Under the pieces are notes generated by a model. The model was not told the origin of the DNA. It worked only from the letters and a program-made list of their open reading frames with translations, and did not search any database. Both the position numbers and the translations under genes were made by a program. A stretch of DNA of 64,000 bases from an uncultured Pseudodesulfovibrio sp. (GTDB lineage Bacteria; Desulfobacterota; Desulfovibrionia; Desulfovibrionales; Desulfovibrionaceae). This document shows positions 1 through 8,055 of this stretch, piece after piece (the stretch's first letter is position 1; every line of letters begins with the position of its first letter). The stretch spans positions 2,239,518-2,303,517 of the forward strand of contig NZ_OY782498.1 in assembly GCF_963677845.1 (NCBI RefSeq). The letters run 5' to 3'.

Positions 1-245
1 TCACCTTCTGTCGGTAAGAATGAAGGGGGACTCCAATGGGCCACATTGTCTTTTACCGATGGCAATCCACGAAGATCCACGGGATCCAACAGTACGGCAC
101 GGACATCAGTCAATTGACGTTTCATTTCGTCTGCAACCTGTGCGATCACCTGACTTTTACCGACACCAGGAGCTCCCCAGATAAAGACAGGCTGTTTCAA
201 GGAAATAAGGGTCTTCAAAGAAGACTTAATTTGCTTTGGATTCAT
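1..245 (-). CDS. MoxR-like AAA+ ATPase, N-terminal part (cut by window edge)
   Basis: The reading frame starts at an ATG at 245 and stays open to the first base, giving 81 residues. It shows a Walker A motif GAPGVGKS near residues 24-31, followed by a DPVDLRGLP stretch typical of the MoxR/dynein-related AAA_5 group. Such ATPases are thought to act as chaperones that remodel partner proteins, often together with a VWA-domain protein. The gene lies 10 bp downstream of the siaC-like gene in the same direction, with GCGGGGA just before the start, so it is probably the next gene of that operon. The rest of the protein, including Walker B, lies outside the window. The family call is firm; the partner is unknown. 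Confidence 0.8.
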   Translation of the reverse strand, partial: MNPKQIKSSLKTLISLKQPVFIWGAPGVGKSQVIAQVADEMKRQLTDVRAVLLDPVDLRGLPSVKDNVAHWSPPSFLPTEG

Positions 246-255
246 ATATTCCCCG

Positions 256-642
256 CTAATTAGCGAATTCGACAAGGTTAAATTTGATCTGTTCAACGTC
301 TCCCATAAACTCTTCACCGCACTCCATGGCTGACTCATTTTCTTCATGATATCGCCAGTTCACAACGATATTTCTACCCTTTTCGGCATAGCCATCAAGC
401 ATCTCAAAAAAATCCATAAAAGTTTTAGAAGAGGAAGAGTTAAAATAAATAATCTCCATATCAATCTCGACACGATCGCCATTGATGGAATCAAAGAACC
501 CCTCTAGCCACTCAAACATCGGACTATAAAAAGCCCAGCAATTTTCCGGATAGGATTCTCCTTTGATCTCAAAAGACATCTCATCAGGATCAAAACGAAT
601 ATGTGGCGACGAATTGGTCGCCTCAACGCAATATTTCGTCAT
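256..642 (-). CDS. siaC: SiaC-type regulatory phosphoprotein (DUF1987 family)
   Basis: This 128-residue protein matches the DUF1987/SiaC family in length and in its central IDMEIIYFNSSSSK stretch (residues 60-73). In that family the Ser/Thr-rich strand carries the regulatory phosphorylation site; here Ser69-Ser72 are candidates. In Pseudomonas, unphosphorylated SiaC binds and activates the diguanylate cyclase SiaD, while SiaB phosphorylates it and SiaA dephosphorylates it. All three partner types are encoded directly upstream here. The start is supported by AGGAGA seven bases before the ATG, and the gene lies 10 bp after siaB. Function in this organism is inferred from family and context. Confidence 0.85.
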   Translation of the reverse strand: MTKYCVEATNSSPHIRFDPDEMSFEIKGESYPENCWAFYSPMFEWLEGFFDSINGDRVEIDMEIIYFNSSSSKTFMDFFEMLDGYAEKGRNIVVNWRYHEENESAMECGEEFMGDVEQIKFNLVEFAN

Positions 643-652
643 ATCTAATCTC

Positions 653-1207
653 CTATTGTGTCACGACTTTCATAGAAAAAAACGAGGTGTCGCCATCCAA
701 TGGGACAATATCGAAATCCATAGGAGAAGAGGCCTTACGCGCCATCTCGACAAACCCCAGTCCGGCACCTTTATTCGTGACACAATCAGGGCCTTTCCTG
801 CGCTCCCTGTAATAAACTTTCAATTCACTCTTGCTCATTGAACGAAGCGTCTGAATATATTCTGAAAGCTCTTCACAATCAGCAGAATTCACCTTATTCC
901 CACATGCCACGAAGAAACGGCCATCTTCCTCACGGCCAACGACAATCTGACCATGGGCGATCTCTCCTTGTTGATTCATATTGTCCTCTTGTCGCTCGGA
1001 TGAATACCGTACGATATTTTGCATCTGCTCGACCAAAACAGCAAAAACACGCTGTACCGACCCCATCCCTGCGTCCTCTGCACGCATTTTGGACCGCATG
1101 AGTTCGGCCAACCCTTCCACGATAGACTGAGAAACAGGACCATTAAAATATAAAATCACACCTTCTTGTTCCATTTCTTCGTAATATTTAAATAAATTCG
1201 TTCTCAT
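653..1207 (-). CDS. siaB: SiaB-type GHKL-like protein kinase
   Basis: The 184-residue protein resembles the SiaB family of small histidine-kinase-like ATPases that phosphorylate SiaC on Ser/Thr. An N-box-like EQMQNIVRYS lies at residues 60-69 and a G-box-like NKGAGLGFVEMAR at 145-157. There is no sensor or membrane segment, as expected for a cytoplasmic partner-switch kinase of the anti-sigma type. Its start overlaps the end of the siaA-like gene by 20 bp and is preceded by AAGGGGAAGA, so translation is probably coupled. Kinase activity toward SiaC is inferred from the family. Confidence 0.8.
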   Translation of the reverse strand: MRTNLFKYYEEMEQEGVILYFNGPVSQSIVEGLAELMRSKMRAEDAGMGSVQRVFAVLVEQMQNIVRYSSERQEDNMNQQGEIAHGQIVVGREEDGRFFVACGNKVNSADCEELSEYIQTLRSMSKSELKVYYRERRKGPDCVTNKGAGLGFVEMARKASSPMDFDIVPLDGDTSFFSMKVVTQ

Positions 1208-2396
1208 TTAAATCTTCCCCTTTGAATTCAAAACCCAGAACAGTCACATCATCCCGACGGGTTTCGCTCCCCTGAAACTTCCCCAATGTCTGCATGAGTT
1301 CATGACCTTGCCCCGCAATCGGAGCGTCCCACTTTTTTTCTATGAACGACATGAACCGCCGCCGCCCAAAAGAAAATCCTTTTTCAAAACCAACCTGATC
1401 AACATACCCATCCGAAGTGAGATAGAATCGTGTGCGGCCGGTAAACGGGATAACAACATCCGTAAAAACAAATTCCCGAGGCGACCGGACGTATCCAATG
1501 CCACAACGCTCTCCTTTGACGCACTTGGCCCCCTCATCTCCCAAAACATACAGAGGAGAATTCGCACCAGCGAAAGTGACGGTATGACCAGAGATATCAA
1601 CGTGACACAACGCGCAATCCATACCATCGTCGGATTTCGCATCCTGATCGTTCTGCCCAAGGGCATCCTTAATAAGAAGATTCATTCGGCCAAGAATTGC
1701 TGCAGGACTGACAGTCCCATCCGCCGAGGCTTTTTCCAGCAAGGAAATAACAATAAGTGTCATAAACGCCCCAGGCACGCCGTGTCCGGTGCAATCAATG
1801 ACCCCAAGAAAAAAACCTTTCTCCGTGCGCTTCAACCAGTAAGCATCTCCCCCCACGGTATCCCGCTGATCCCAAACAAGAAAATGATTCGGGATATAAT
1901 CATACAAATTTACCTGACTAGGGAGAAAAGAAGTCTGTATCAGGCTGGCACAAGCCAAACTTTCTTCAATCTGTCTATGAGCATCCGCAAGATCCGCTAT
2001 GGCTTTTTGTAATTTCTGCTCTCGTATGGCAATGGCGTGCCCCATCCTGTGCATGTTTCTTCTGAGTTCAAGAAAGTCATGCCCGTCGGCATCTATATCA
2101 GGCAAAATAAGTTGGTCATAATTCCCTTGCTGAAGGAGTTGGCATTGCTCATTGAGTTCTTTAATATTTCTTAAAGCAATAACATGGCTCATCCACTTCG
2201 AAAAAGGCACAAGCAGAATTATGGAAAGGACAACCTGTCCAACAAGAAAATTTGTCGTAACCCCGGCACTTTGAGAGTGAACCAAAACAAACATGACAAG
2301 GGGGAAAACAACGACAGGTAAAAACAGCAGGACAATCATCTTGCGCTCCACGCTCCAATTGAACCTCACCTTGATCCTACTGAATTTAAAATTCAT
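1188..2396 (-). CDS. siaA: Membrane-anchored SiaA-like PP2C/SpoIIE phosphatase
   Basis: The protein has two membrane helices (about residues 20-39 and 49-66), a HAMP-like linker (67-120), a short coiled coil and a PPM/SpoIIE phosphatase domain (about 155-395). Metal-binding motifs VGGDAYW (181-187) and IDCTGHGVPGA (200-210) are intact. In the Sia system the phosphatase dephosphorylates SiaC and so turns on c-di-GMP synthesis. The sensor part is very small: about nine residues lie between the helices, so no periplasmic ligand domain exists. I chose ATG 2396 because AAGGAGGTGGGAA precedes it and it overlaps the stop of the upstream cyclase as ATGA. A start 19 codons further upstream is open but lacks such a site. 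Confidence 0.8.
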   Translation of the reverse strand: MNFKFSRIKVRFNWSVERKMIVLLFLPVVVFPLVMFVLVHSQSAGVTTNFLVGQVVLSIILLVPFSKWMSHVIALRNIKELNEQCQLLQQGNYDQLILPDIDADGHDFLELRRNMHRMGHAIAIREQKLQKAIADLADAHRQIEESLACASLIQTSFLPSQVNLYDYIPNHFLVWDQRDTVGGDAYWLKRTEKGFFLGVIDCTGHGVPGAFMTLIVISLLEKASADGTVSPAAILGRMNLLIKDALGQNDQDAKSDDGMDCALCHVDISGHTVTFAGANSPLYVLGDEGAKCVKGERCGIGYVRSPREFVFTDVVIPFTGRTRFYLTSDGYVDQVGFEKGFSFGRRRFMSFIEKKWDAPIAGQGHELMQTLGKFQGSETRRDDVTVLGFEFKGEDLNENEFI

Positions 2397-3580
2397 TTCC
2401 CACCTCCTTCGCTCTCTCCAGCAAGGAACAAGGGCACCACATTGCAAGAACAACTTGACCGACGATACACTTCAGCTCTATCGCGACCATTTTTTTTGGC
2501 TGCGTAAAGCGCAATATCAGCAAATTTGAGCAATCCATCTAAAGTGTCTTCAGTGTGTTCCATTGAAGCCACTCCCACACTCACAGTCATGGATATCTGG
2601 GTATCAACCGAATCAACGACGATTTGCCGAACCCCTTCCAGTATACGTTCTGCCACACAACATGCATCTCTCGCTGTGGCATCAGGCAAAAGAACGACAA
2701 ACTCTTCACCACCTAATCGCCCCACCACATCCACTTCTCGAACAGAATCAAGAAGAGCACGACTCATGGCGACAAGGGCCTTATCTCCTACATCATGACC
2801 ATACGCGTCGTTGACACCCTTGAAGTAGTCTGCATCAACAATCAGTAAGGACAGCTTGTTGCTTCGCTTGCTACGAGCGACTTCACGCAACGCCAACTCC
2901 ATGAAGTACCCTCGATTCCACAACCCTGTAAGGCTATCTGTTCTCGCCAAACGGCACATCTCTTCCGTCATGTGCTTACGTTCGGTGACATCGGCCAGTA
3001 TTCCGACAACACCACCACACGAGATGACTTCACTCTCTTCACGCATTACGCATGCACTTATTTCCGCCCACAAGACCACACCATCCAGGCCTGACACTTT
3101 GGCCTCCATGCGATGCACATCTCCAGAAACCAAAAGGCTCATATAACGAGAAAAATCAATTTCATGACAAAACAAATCACGAATATTGTTAACGGCTCTC
3201 AAGAAATTTACAGGACTGGAATACCCAAACATCACCGCCATGGCCGAATTGGCTTCAACTATTTCACCGGCTGAACCACACCTGAATACACCTTCAGTCA
3301 CATTTTCAAATATCCCACGATACCTCTCTTCACTGATCTCAAGGTTACGATTGACCTCAGTAAGAGACTGCTGCATCCGATCACCCATTGAAATTAACCG
3401 CCTACTCTGTCGCAAAAGCTTGTCGTACCCTTTCACCAATGCGGTAAATGCGGGATCACTGCTCTGGCCCTGACTTTCGTTTCGTTCAAGCGACTTCATC
3501 GCCAGATGAAGTACTCGCTCTTCTTTCTGAAAACCTTCTTTTTCCATACTACAATCGTATAATTTGTTTATCACGGTCAT
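2393..3580 (-). CDS. siaD: PAS-GGDEF diguanylate cyclase (SiaD-like position)
   Basis: This 395-residue cytoplasmic protein has a helical N terminus (to about 80), a PAS domain (about 83-200, ending in DVTERK) and a GGDEF domain (about 210-375). The active-site motif is GGEEF at 290-294. An intact inhibitory RxxD site, REVD, sits at 281-284 with the usual five-residue spacing, so product inhibition is expected. It should make c-di-GMP from two GTP. Pseudomonas SiaD has no PAS domain of this kind, so this version may take an extra signal. The gene starts one base after the small membrane protein and ends in an ATGA overlap with siaA. The siaD name rests on context rather than one-to-one sequence proof. 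Confidence 0.8.
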   Translation of the reverse strand: MTVINKLYDCSMEKEGFQKEERVLHLAMKSLERNESQGQSSDPAFTALVKGYDKLLRQSRRLISMGDRMQQSLTEVNRNLEISEERYRGIFENVTEGVFRCGSAGEIVEANSAMAVMFGYSSPVNFLRAVNNIRDLFCHEIDFSRYMSLLVSGDVHRMEAKVSGLDGVVLWAEISACVMREESEVISCGGVVGILADVTERKHMTEEMCRLARTDSLTGLWNRGYFMELALREVARSKRSNKLSLLIVDADYFKGVNDAYGHDVGDKALVAMSRALLDSVREVDVVGRLGGEEFVVLLPDATARDACCVAERILEGVRQIVVDSVDTQISMTVSVGVASMEHTEDTLDGLLKFADIALYAAKKNGRDRAEVYRRSSCSCNVVPLFLAGESEGGGK

Positions 3581-3581
3581 A

Positions 3582-3755
3582 TTAATTCACCGGCATAATG
3601 ATTATGACTCCATGTATTATCACCATAAAAAGAACTGCTACCGATGCAACTTTAATCATCTGCTTAGACTCAAGGCGAACTCGCGCCTTTACCCTTTGAA
3701 AAATCCTTAACTGCGTATCATTCTGTACGGTTTCCATACTTCCGTCTGAAATCAT
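3582..3755 (-). CDS. 57-residue single-helix membrane protein of unknown function
   Basis: The ATG at 3755 is preceded by GAGGTG nine bases upstream, which favours it over a TTG at 3818. The product has a charged N-terminal half (residues 1-32, rich in Arg, Lys and Gln) and one hydrophobic helix (about 34-54) ending in PVN. It is the first gene of the sia-like operon and stops one base before the diguanylate cyclase start, so the two are probably translationally coupled. I do not recognise a family. A small membrane partner for the cyclase or phosphatase is possible but only a guess. Confidence 0.5.
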   Translation of the reverse strand: MISDGSMETVQNDTQLRIFQRVKARVRLESKQMIKVASVAVLFMVIIHGVIIIMPVN

Positions 3756-4128
3756 TATTTGACACCTCATACAGCCATACTTGCTATCGCAATTAATGAT
3801 ATTGAAAATCGTTTTCAACGAATATTAAGATGGCCTCCGATTGTCAACCACAAAATCAATAGTCTATTAACGGTACATTTAGTGAAATAAAAATGGGTAG
3901 GTAGAGGTGGGTTTAAGAAACGGAGATTCCTCACTACCGGGCCATAGCAGCGAATTCGACTTTGTGGCACAGTTTTTCCGTCAGTTGCGAACAGGACACC
4001 AGGCAGCAACGAGGGGGTCGTAGTTAAGCTGGAACTACTTGTAGGCCTTAGTTTGAAGCCTAAGGCACATAATGCCCAATAAAAAAGGACAAAGAAGTAA
4101 TGGGATGGAATTTGCGGGGTTTTGAGGT
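3756..4128. other. Intergenic stretch between the sia-like operon and the XRE gene
   Basis: Apart from the candidate promoter near 3819-3847 I see no gene with a ribosome binding site or a recognisable product. A minus-strand open frame (about 64 codons, 3815-4009) has no known domain and no convincing start. The stretch holds no clear tRNA or attachment-site pattern. Confidence 0.5.
3819..3847 (-). promoter_or_regulatory. Candidate sigma-70-type promoter of the sia-like operon
   Basis: On the minus strand a perfect -35 box TTGACA (3847-3842) is followed after 17 bp by TATTCG (3824-3819), a weaker -10 box. Transcription would begin near 3812, upstream of the ATG at 3755. This agrees with the choice of that start for the small membrane protein. 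It is a sequence match only. Confidence 0.4.
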
Positions 4129-4410
4129 TTAGTTTGATTCCATTTCTAACTTAAGAAAAACTTCAACGTAGCTAGAGGCTTCATTCTCCCCCGCCGGGTT
4201 GTGCTTCATCTCTCCAGCCCCGAACAATAGCCACTGAGAGCTTATACCCAATTGGGTACACAATAATGCCAAAAGCCCACTTGTGGATTCTGACTCACCA
4301 CGTTCATATCTTCCTAGAGTGTTTTTATGGACACCCAGAATCTCTGCAAACTCATCGCGACCGAGGTTGCCCCTAGCCTCTTTTAATCGTTCATGAATTG
4401 AGCTGTCCAT
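4129..4410 (-). CDS. XRE/CI-type helix-turn-helix regulator
   Basis: The 93-residue protein is little more than an HTH_3 DNA-binding domain (about residues 5-62). It contains the sequence EFAEILGVHKNTLGRYERGE, typical of lambda-repressor-like proteins, and a short acidic tail. GGAGG stands eight bases before the ATG. It is read alone, away from the glycosyltransferase genes on its other side, across a gap with a 12-bp palindrome that could be its operator. Proteins of this form are frequent in phages and genomic islands. Its targets are unknown; it may control itself or mark old mobile DNA. Confidence 0.8.
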   Translation of the reverse strand: MDSSIHERLKEARGNLGRDEFAEILGVHKNTLGRYERGESESTSGLLALLCTQLGISSQWLLFGAGEMKHNPAGENEASSYVEVFLKLEMESN

Positions 4411-4729
4411 ATTCAGCCTCCAAAGTTGGACAAAAGGTAGACGCCAATTTTAAAATTCATCTTTTTGATATATCGAGCCAAATGTCAAAATATCATCTTT
4501 TGGAACTTGAACACCAAATTCAGGTTAACCTGGCCCAAAAAATGATACAAAAATATGCTGCGAACAGGCTATAACGTTTTTTTATAACACCAACGCCGTA
4601 ATTGACTGCACGTAGGGGATCAACATCCGACCCTGCATTTGCATCGGACACGAACCGCATATCCGCAACACCACATCGGGAAATCGCTTATCCATGGACA
4701 GAGCAGCCACAAACGCTTAATATAGCACC
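4411..4729. other. Upstream region of the XRE gene, AT-rich
   Basis: This gap of about 320 bp is AT-rich near the XRE gene, with two copies of CATCTTTT (near 4460 and 4493) and the palindrome at 4521-4532. It probably holds the XRE promoter and operator. The part from about 4600 to 4729 is open in one plus-strand frame but encodes nothing recognisable. Confidence 0.4.
4521..4532. promoter_or_regulatory. 12-bp perfect palindrome CAGGTTAACCTG, possible operator
   Basis: A perfect inverted repeat about 110 bp upstream of the XRE-type gene. Dyad sites of this length are common targets of XRE/CI repressors, so self-regulation is a reasonable inference. Binding is not shown. Confidence 0.35.
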
Positions 4730-5269
4730 ATGTTCATGTCCGATGTTTGGCTCATCATACCATGCTTCAACGAAAGCAATCGTTTTTCCATGGGGATCAC
4801 TGGTTATTTTATTGAATACGCTCCAGATGGCAGCCTCTATTTGGTGGATGGCGACAGCACCAATGCCCCCCGCATACTCGGCAAATGCGCTCGACTTGAG
4901 AACACGCCGTTTTACAAGTACATCACCAACCGAGTCCTCACCTTCGTCAAGAACCTACTGGTCAAGGCCCCCGCCTCCGGAAACCGCACTTTTTCCCGCG
5001 AGATACTGGCCCCCCTGCCAGTGAAGCAAAACAGCGACGACTTCATTTCCGACAACCAGACGCTCTGCCAGACCTTCTATATGAAGTCCAAAATCGACGA
5101 AGGGACATACTCGACAAGATACGAGAAGGAGTCGTCCTCGATCAACTTCGTTCGCTCATACATCTATGGCATTAGCGTACTCAAATGCTCACTGGTAGCC
5201 ATGCTTCACAGGTTGGACGTCTGGGAATCTCCCTTGCTGGAACCGTTAGACAAAAGCCGGAACAAATAA
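4730..5269 (+). pseudogene. Family 2 glycosyltransferase remnant with internal deletion
   Basis: The first 50 residues match the start of a GT2 domain (WLIIPCFNES at 7-16, then LVDGDST at 38-44 in place of the usual VDDGST). The last 85 match the C-terminal end of the same family (FISDNQTLCQTF, RYEKESSSINF, RSYIYG). The middle of the fold, with the NxGKG-like region, the DxDGQ metal site and the GNR or GSR loop, is missing. The protein is therefore 179 residues instead of about 240-260. No ribosome binding site is seen before the ATG. Most likely it is a decaying gene with an in-frame deletion; retained function seems unlikely. Confidence 0.65.
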
Positions 5270-5281
5270 TCGGGAGTCTCC

Positions 5282-6391
5282 ATGCGTGTGGCAATCGTAC
5301 ATTACTGGCTGGTGGGCCGAGGGGGCGGTGAAAAAGTCCTTGAAGCCATCTGCGATATTTATCCCGATGCAGACATTTACACGCATTGCCTAAACAAAAA
5401 GTCGTTGTCTGATGCAATCAAAACACACAAAATCAATACGACCTTCATCAACAAGCTTCCTTTCAGCAAAAAGCTCTACAAACTCTATCTCCCGTTCATG
5501 CCGTTGGCCCTAAAACGACTGGATCTATCACAATACGACCTCGTCATTTCTTCTGAATCGGGCCCGGCCAAAGGCGTCGTCACCCGCCCTGGAACCCGAC
5601 ACATCTGCTACTGCCACACACCTATGCGCTATTTATGGGAGCAGCAGGACTTGTACATGAAATCGTACAATGTTCTTATACGTTTCTTCATGGCCCTCCT
5701 CTTTCCCTCTCTGCGGAGATGGGACGTCGCATCTGCCCAATTGCCCGATGCTATCGTCGCCAACTCACATGCAGTGGCCGACAAAATCAAACGCTGGTGG
5801 GGTAGAGATTCTACAGTCATCCACCCACCCGTTGATACAAAATTCTTCAGCAAATTTCTTCGCGACAACCCCGAAGACTACTACTTATTCGCCGGAAGGC
5901 TCGTTAGATACAAACGGGCCGACTTGGCAATCAAGGCGTGTAACAAATTGGGCAAAAAACTTTTTGTAATAGGAGAAGGGGCAGAAGAAAAAGCATTAAA
6001 GTCGATTGCCGGACCCAACGTCACTTTTACAGGACGTATTACCAAAGAGAATCTTGCAAAGCTCTACTCCGGCTGCAAGGCTCTCCTGTTCCCGGGTGAA
6101 GAGGATTTCGGCATAGTCCCGGTCGAAGTCTTGTCCACAGGTCGACCGGTCATAGCCTTTCACAAGGGAGGGGCTTTGGACTACGTCAACGACAATACAG
6201 GTATATTTTTTGACAAAGACGACGTTGATTCTCTGGCGGATGCCATTATGAAATTCGAAACCAAGCAAGGCGAATTCGATCCACGGGCAATATCAAATTC
6301 AACGAATTCATTCAGTGAGAAGTCTTTTAAGGATGCTGTGATTACGTTGTTTGAAAAGCACAACTGTATTCGTCAGTTAGTAAAAAAATAA
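5282..6391 (+). CDS. GT4 glycosyltransferase, WbaZ-like
   Basis: This 369-residue GT-B protein begins with the N-terminal motif HYWLVGRGGGEKVLEA, found in GDP-mannose or other NDP-sugar transferases of the WbaZ type. It carries the C-terminal GT4 signature E-x7-E as EDFGIVPVE (Glu274 and Glu282). It should add one sugar to a lipid-linked glycan at the cytoplasmic face of the membrane. CGGGAG lies six bases before the ATG. The 3' end overlaps by 19 bp the end of the convergent membrane-protein gene. The donor and acceptor cannot be read from sequence. Confidence 0.85.
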   Translation: MRVAIVHYWLVGRGGGEKVLEAICDIYPDADIYTHCLNKKSLSDAIKTHKINTTFINKLPFSKKLYKLYLPFMPLALKRLDLSQYDLVISSESGPAKGVVTRPGTRHICYCHTPMRYLWEQQDLYMKSYNVLIRFFMALLFPSLRRWDVASAQLPDAIVANSHAVADKIKRWWGRDSTVIHPPVDTKFFSKFLRDNPEDYYLFAGRLVRYKRADLAIKACNKLGKKLFVIGEGAEEKALKSIAGPNVTFTGRITKENLAKLYSGCKALLFPGEEDFGIVPVEVLSTGRPVIAFHKGGALDYVNDNTGIFFDKDDVDSLADAIMKFETKQGEFDPRAISNSTNSFSEKSFKDAVITLFEKHNCIRQLVKK

Positions 6392-8055
6392 TCCGTAACA
6401 GTATACTCCGGCTCCTGGCCGTGAACGACGTTTAGGGGAACTCCACTCACGGGAGTAAATGGAGCTACCCAATCTCCTGTTTTTAAGATCGAATACGCCA
6501 CAACCTCCACAGTGCCTTCAGGCAGCCAAGCCGCCGGAACGAACAGTTCCCAATCCCTGTCATTGGCTTTGGATACACCTACGACTTTGCTATTGACCAC
6601 TATCAAGACAGGTTGCTCAACTCCACCCTGCTGCACTTCTCCTCGCAGAAGAAATCCATTCACCCGACCCTCGGCAGCGGTACTCATACCTTCGGATCGG
6701 AACGAACCAATCGGAATGCTGTCCACAGAGTATTCATCAAATGGCTTGATTCCTTTATAGATGGACAAACGCTTCTCAACAAACAACGGGAGCAATTTCA
6801 TCAGATATGCAGTATCCGGGAATATCTGTTGCAAGCCCGCATCGTCGGTAAGGGTAAACAGCCCTACCCTGGCTCGCTCAAAGCCAGCTTGACGGTTAAA
6901 GACCACAATGGACGCCAGAATTGAGGACAAGAAAAAAACAACACAGCAAGTGACAAGAAATCGCCTGCCCATTCTTAAAAAAACGTCTCGTTCGTCTACT
7001 CTTTCCCAAGCCATGGCAAACAATGCACCAAGCGCCATCCAATATGGCGTTGAAAAGGTGGCGTAGCGGCTCTCAAGCCCCTGCTGGATGCCAAAATCGC
7101 ACCGAGCCAAGGCCGTGACCCCGGCGGACATAAGCGAAAAGAGAGCCACGCATAGCCAGGGCAACGCATTGCTAAACCGCTCGCCGCCCTCCTTCCACTC
7201 GCGCCAGGCCAACAGAAACATCAACGGAAAGGACAGACCTCCCACCATGATGGCCAGAGGGTAAAGATTCTTGTCACTTGAAATGGAACCACCCATGTAG
7301 GCAAGAAAATATCCGGCGAACCTGAACGGGGAAGACAGTCCGCTCAAAATCGACGGATGATGCCCCGGCGACTCGAAACCCACAAAATATCCACTCCATG
7401 CAGCCACAGTCATGGCACCCCAAAGAACCATCGGTACCCAAATGCCGTTTGTCTTTTTGGCTTGCACAAAAATGATCGGTGCAAGACAAAACCAATAAAA
7501 CAGGCCATTGGCAAAACTGAATGACGGCAGAATGCCGACAACTCCCAACAGCAACAAACGGGATACTGTAGGCGGTCCGCTCGTAGCGACGAGCGCACCG
7601 AGCCAAACGCCAAGGGGTAAAATCAGCACCGAACTGTTGGCCCCTAAGGAAAATGCCTCCCATTGCACAATGGAAAAGACCAACATAGAAAACACAAGAG
7701 AAACGAACTGAGGCGTCCGTTCATGAGAGGTCCGGGCATACAAGGCGACGGAAGCCCACCACGCTCCTGCAGCCAACAGAATGTTCAACCCGTACTCGGC
7801 GAACCGGTTGAGCTTAAAGATAGGCATAAGCAGGAAGCCAAAAACACGGGCTGCCAAATTGCGCTGCTCATTTTGTTGCGCGGCAAGGTCGCTCAGTGAA
7901 AAAGTCCCGGCTTTCATCTTGGCGAGGGATTTTCCCCAAATGATCCATTCATCCCAGTGCAGGACATCCACGCTAAAAGAAAAAACCCACACCGCGAGAA
8001 AAATGGGGGGGATTATCCAAGCCCAGATCGGACACCGTTCAGGAAGACGGATCAT
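6373..8055 (-). CDS. Polytopic membrane protein, GT-C-like
   Basis: The 560-residue protein has about ten hydrophobic helices and a C-terminal soluble part (from about residue 415). The first loop holds HWDEW near residue 33, an acidic pattern in the place where GT-C glycosyltransferases keep their catalytic acid, followed by EQRN. No closer family is recognisable to me. Its start overlaps the stop of the deacetylase gene as ATGA, so both are made together. Transfer of a sugar from a polyprenyl-phosphate donor at the periplasmic face is the likely role, inferred from fold type only. Confidence 0.55.
   Translation of the reverse strand: MIRLPERCPIWAWIIPPIFLAVWVFSFSVDVLHWDEWIIWGKSLAKMKAGTFSLSDLAAQQNEQRNLAARVFGFLLMPIFKLNRFAEYGLNILLAAGAWWASVALYARTSHERTPQFVSLVFSMLVFSIVQWEAFSLGANSSVLILPLGVWLGALVATSGPPTVSRLLLLGVVGILPSFSFANGLFYWFCLAPIIFVQAKKTNGIWVPMVLWGAMTVAAWSGYFVGFESPGHHPSILSGLSSPFRFAGYFLAYMGGSISSDKNLYPLAIMVGGLSFPLMFLLAWREWKEGGERFSNALPWLCVALFSLMSAGVTALARCDFGIQQGLESRYATFSTPYWMALGALFAMAWERVDERDVFLRMGRRFLVTCCVVFFLSSILASIVVFNRQAGFERARVGLFTLTDDAGLQQIFPDTAYLMKLLPLFVEKRLSIYKGIKPFDEYSVDSIPIGSFRSEGMSTAAEGRVNGFLLRGEVQQGGVEQPVLIVVNSKVVGVSKANDRDWELFVPAAWLPEGTVEVVAYSILKTGDWVAPFTPVSGVPLNVVHGQEPEYTVTDYFFTN

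Noticed and set aside
1302..2012. Plus-strand open frame of 236 codons
   Set aside because: Antisense to the PP2C phosphatase gene with intact metal motifs.
3815..4009. Minus-strand 64-codon frame upstream of the sia-like operon
   Set aside because: No domain, no ribosome site, and it overlaps the candidate promoter of the operon.
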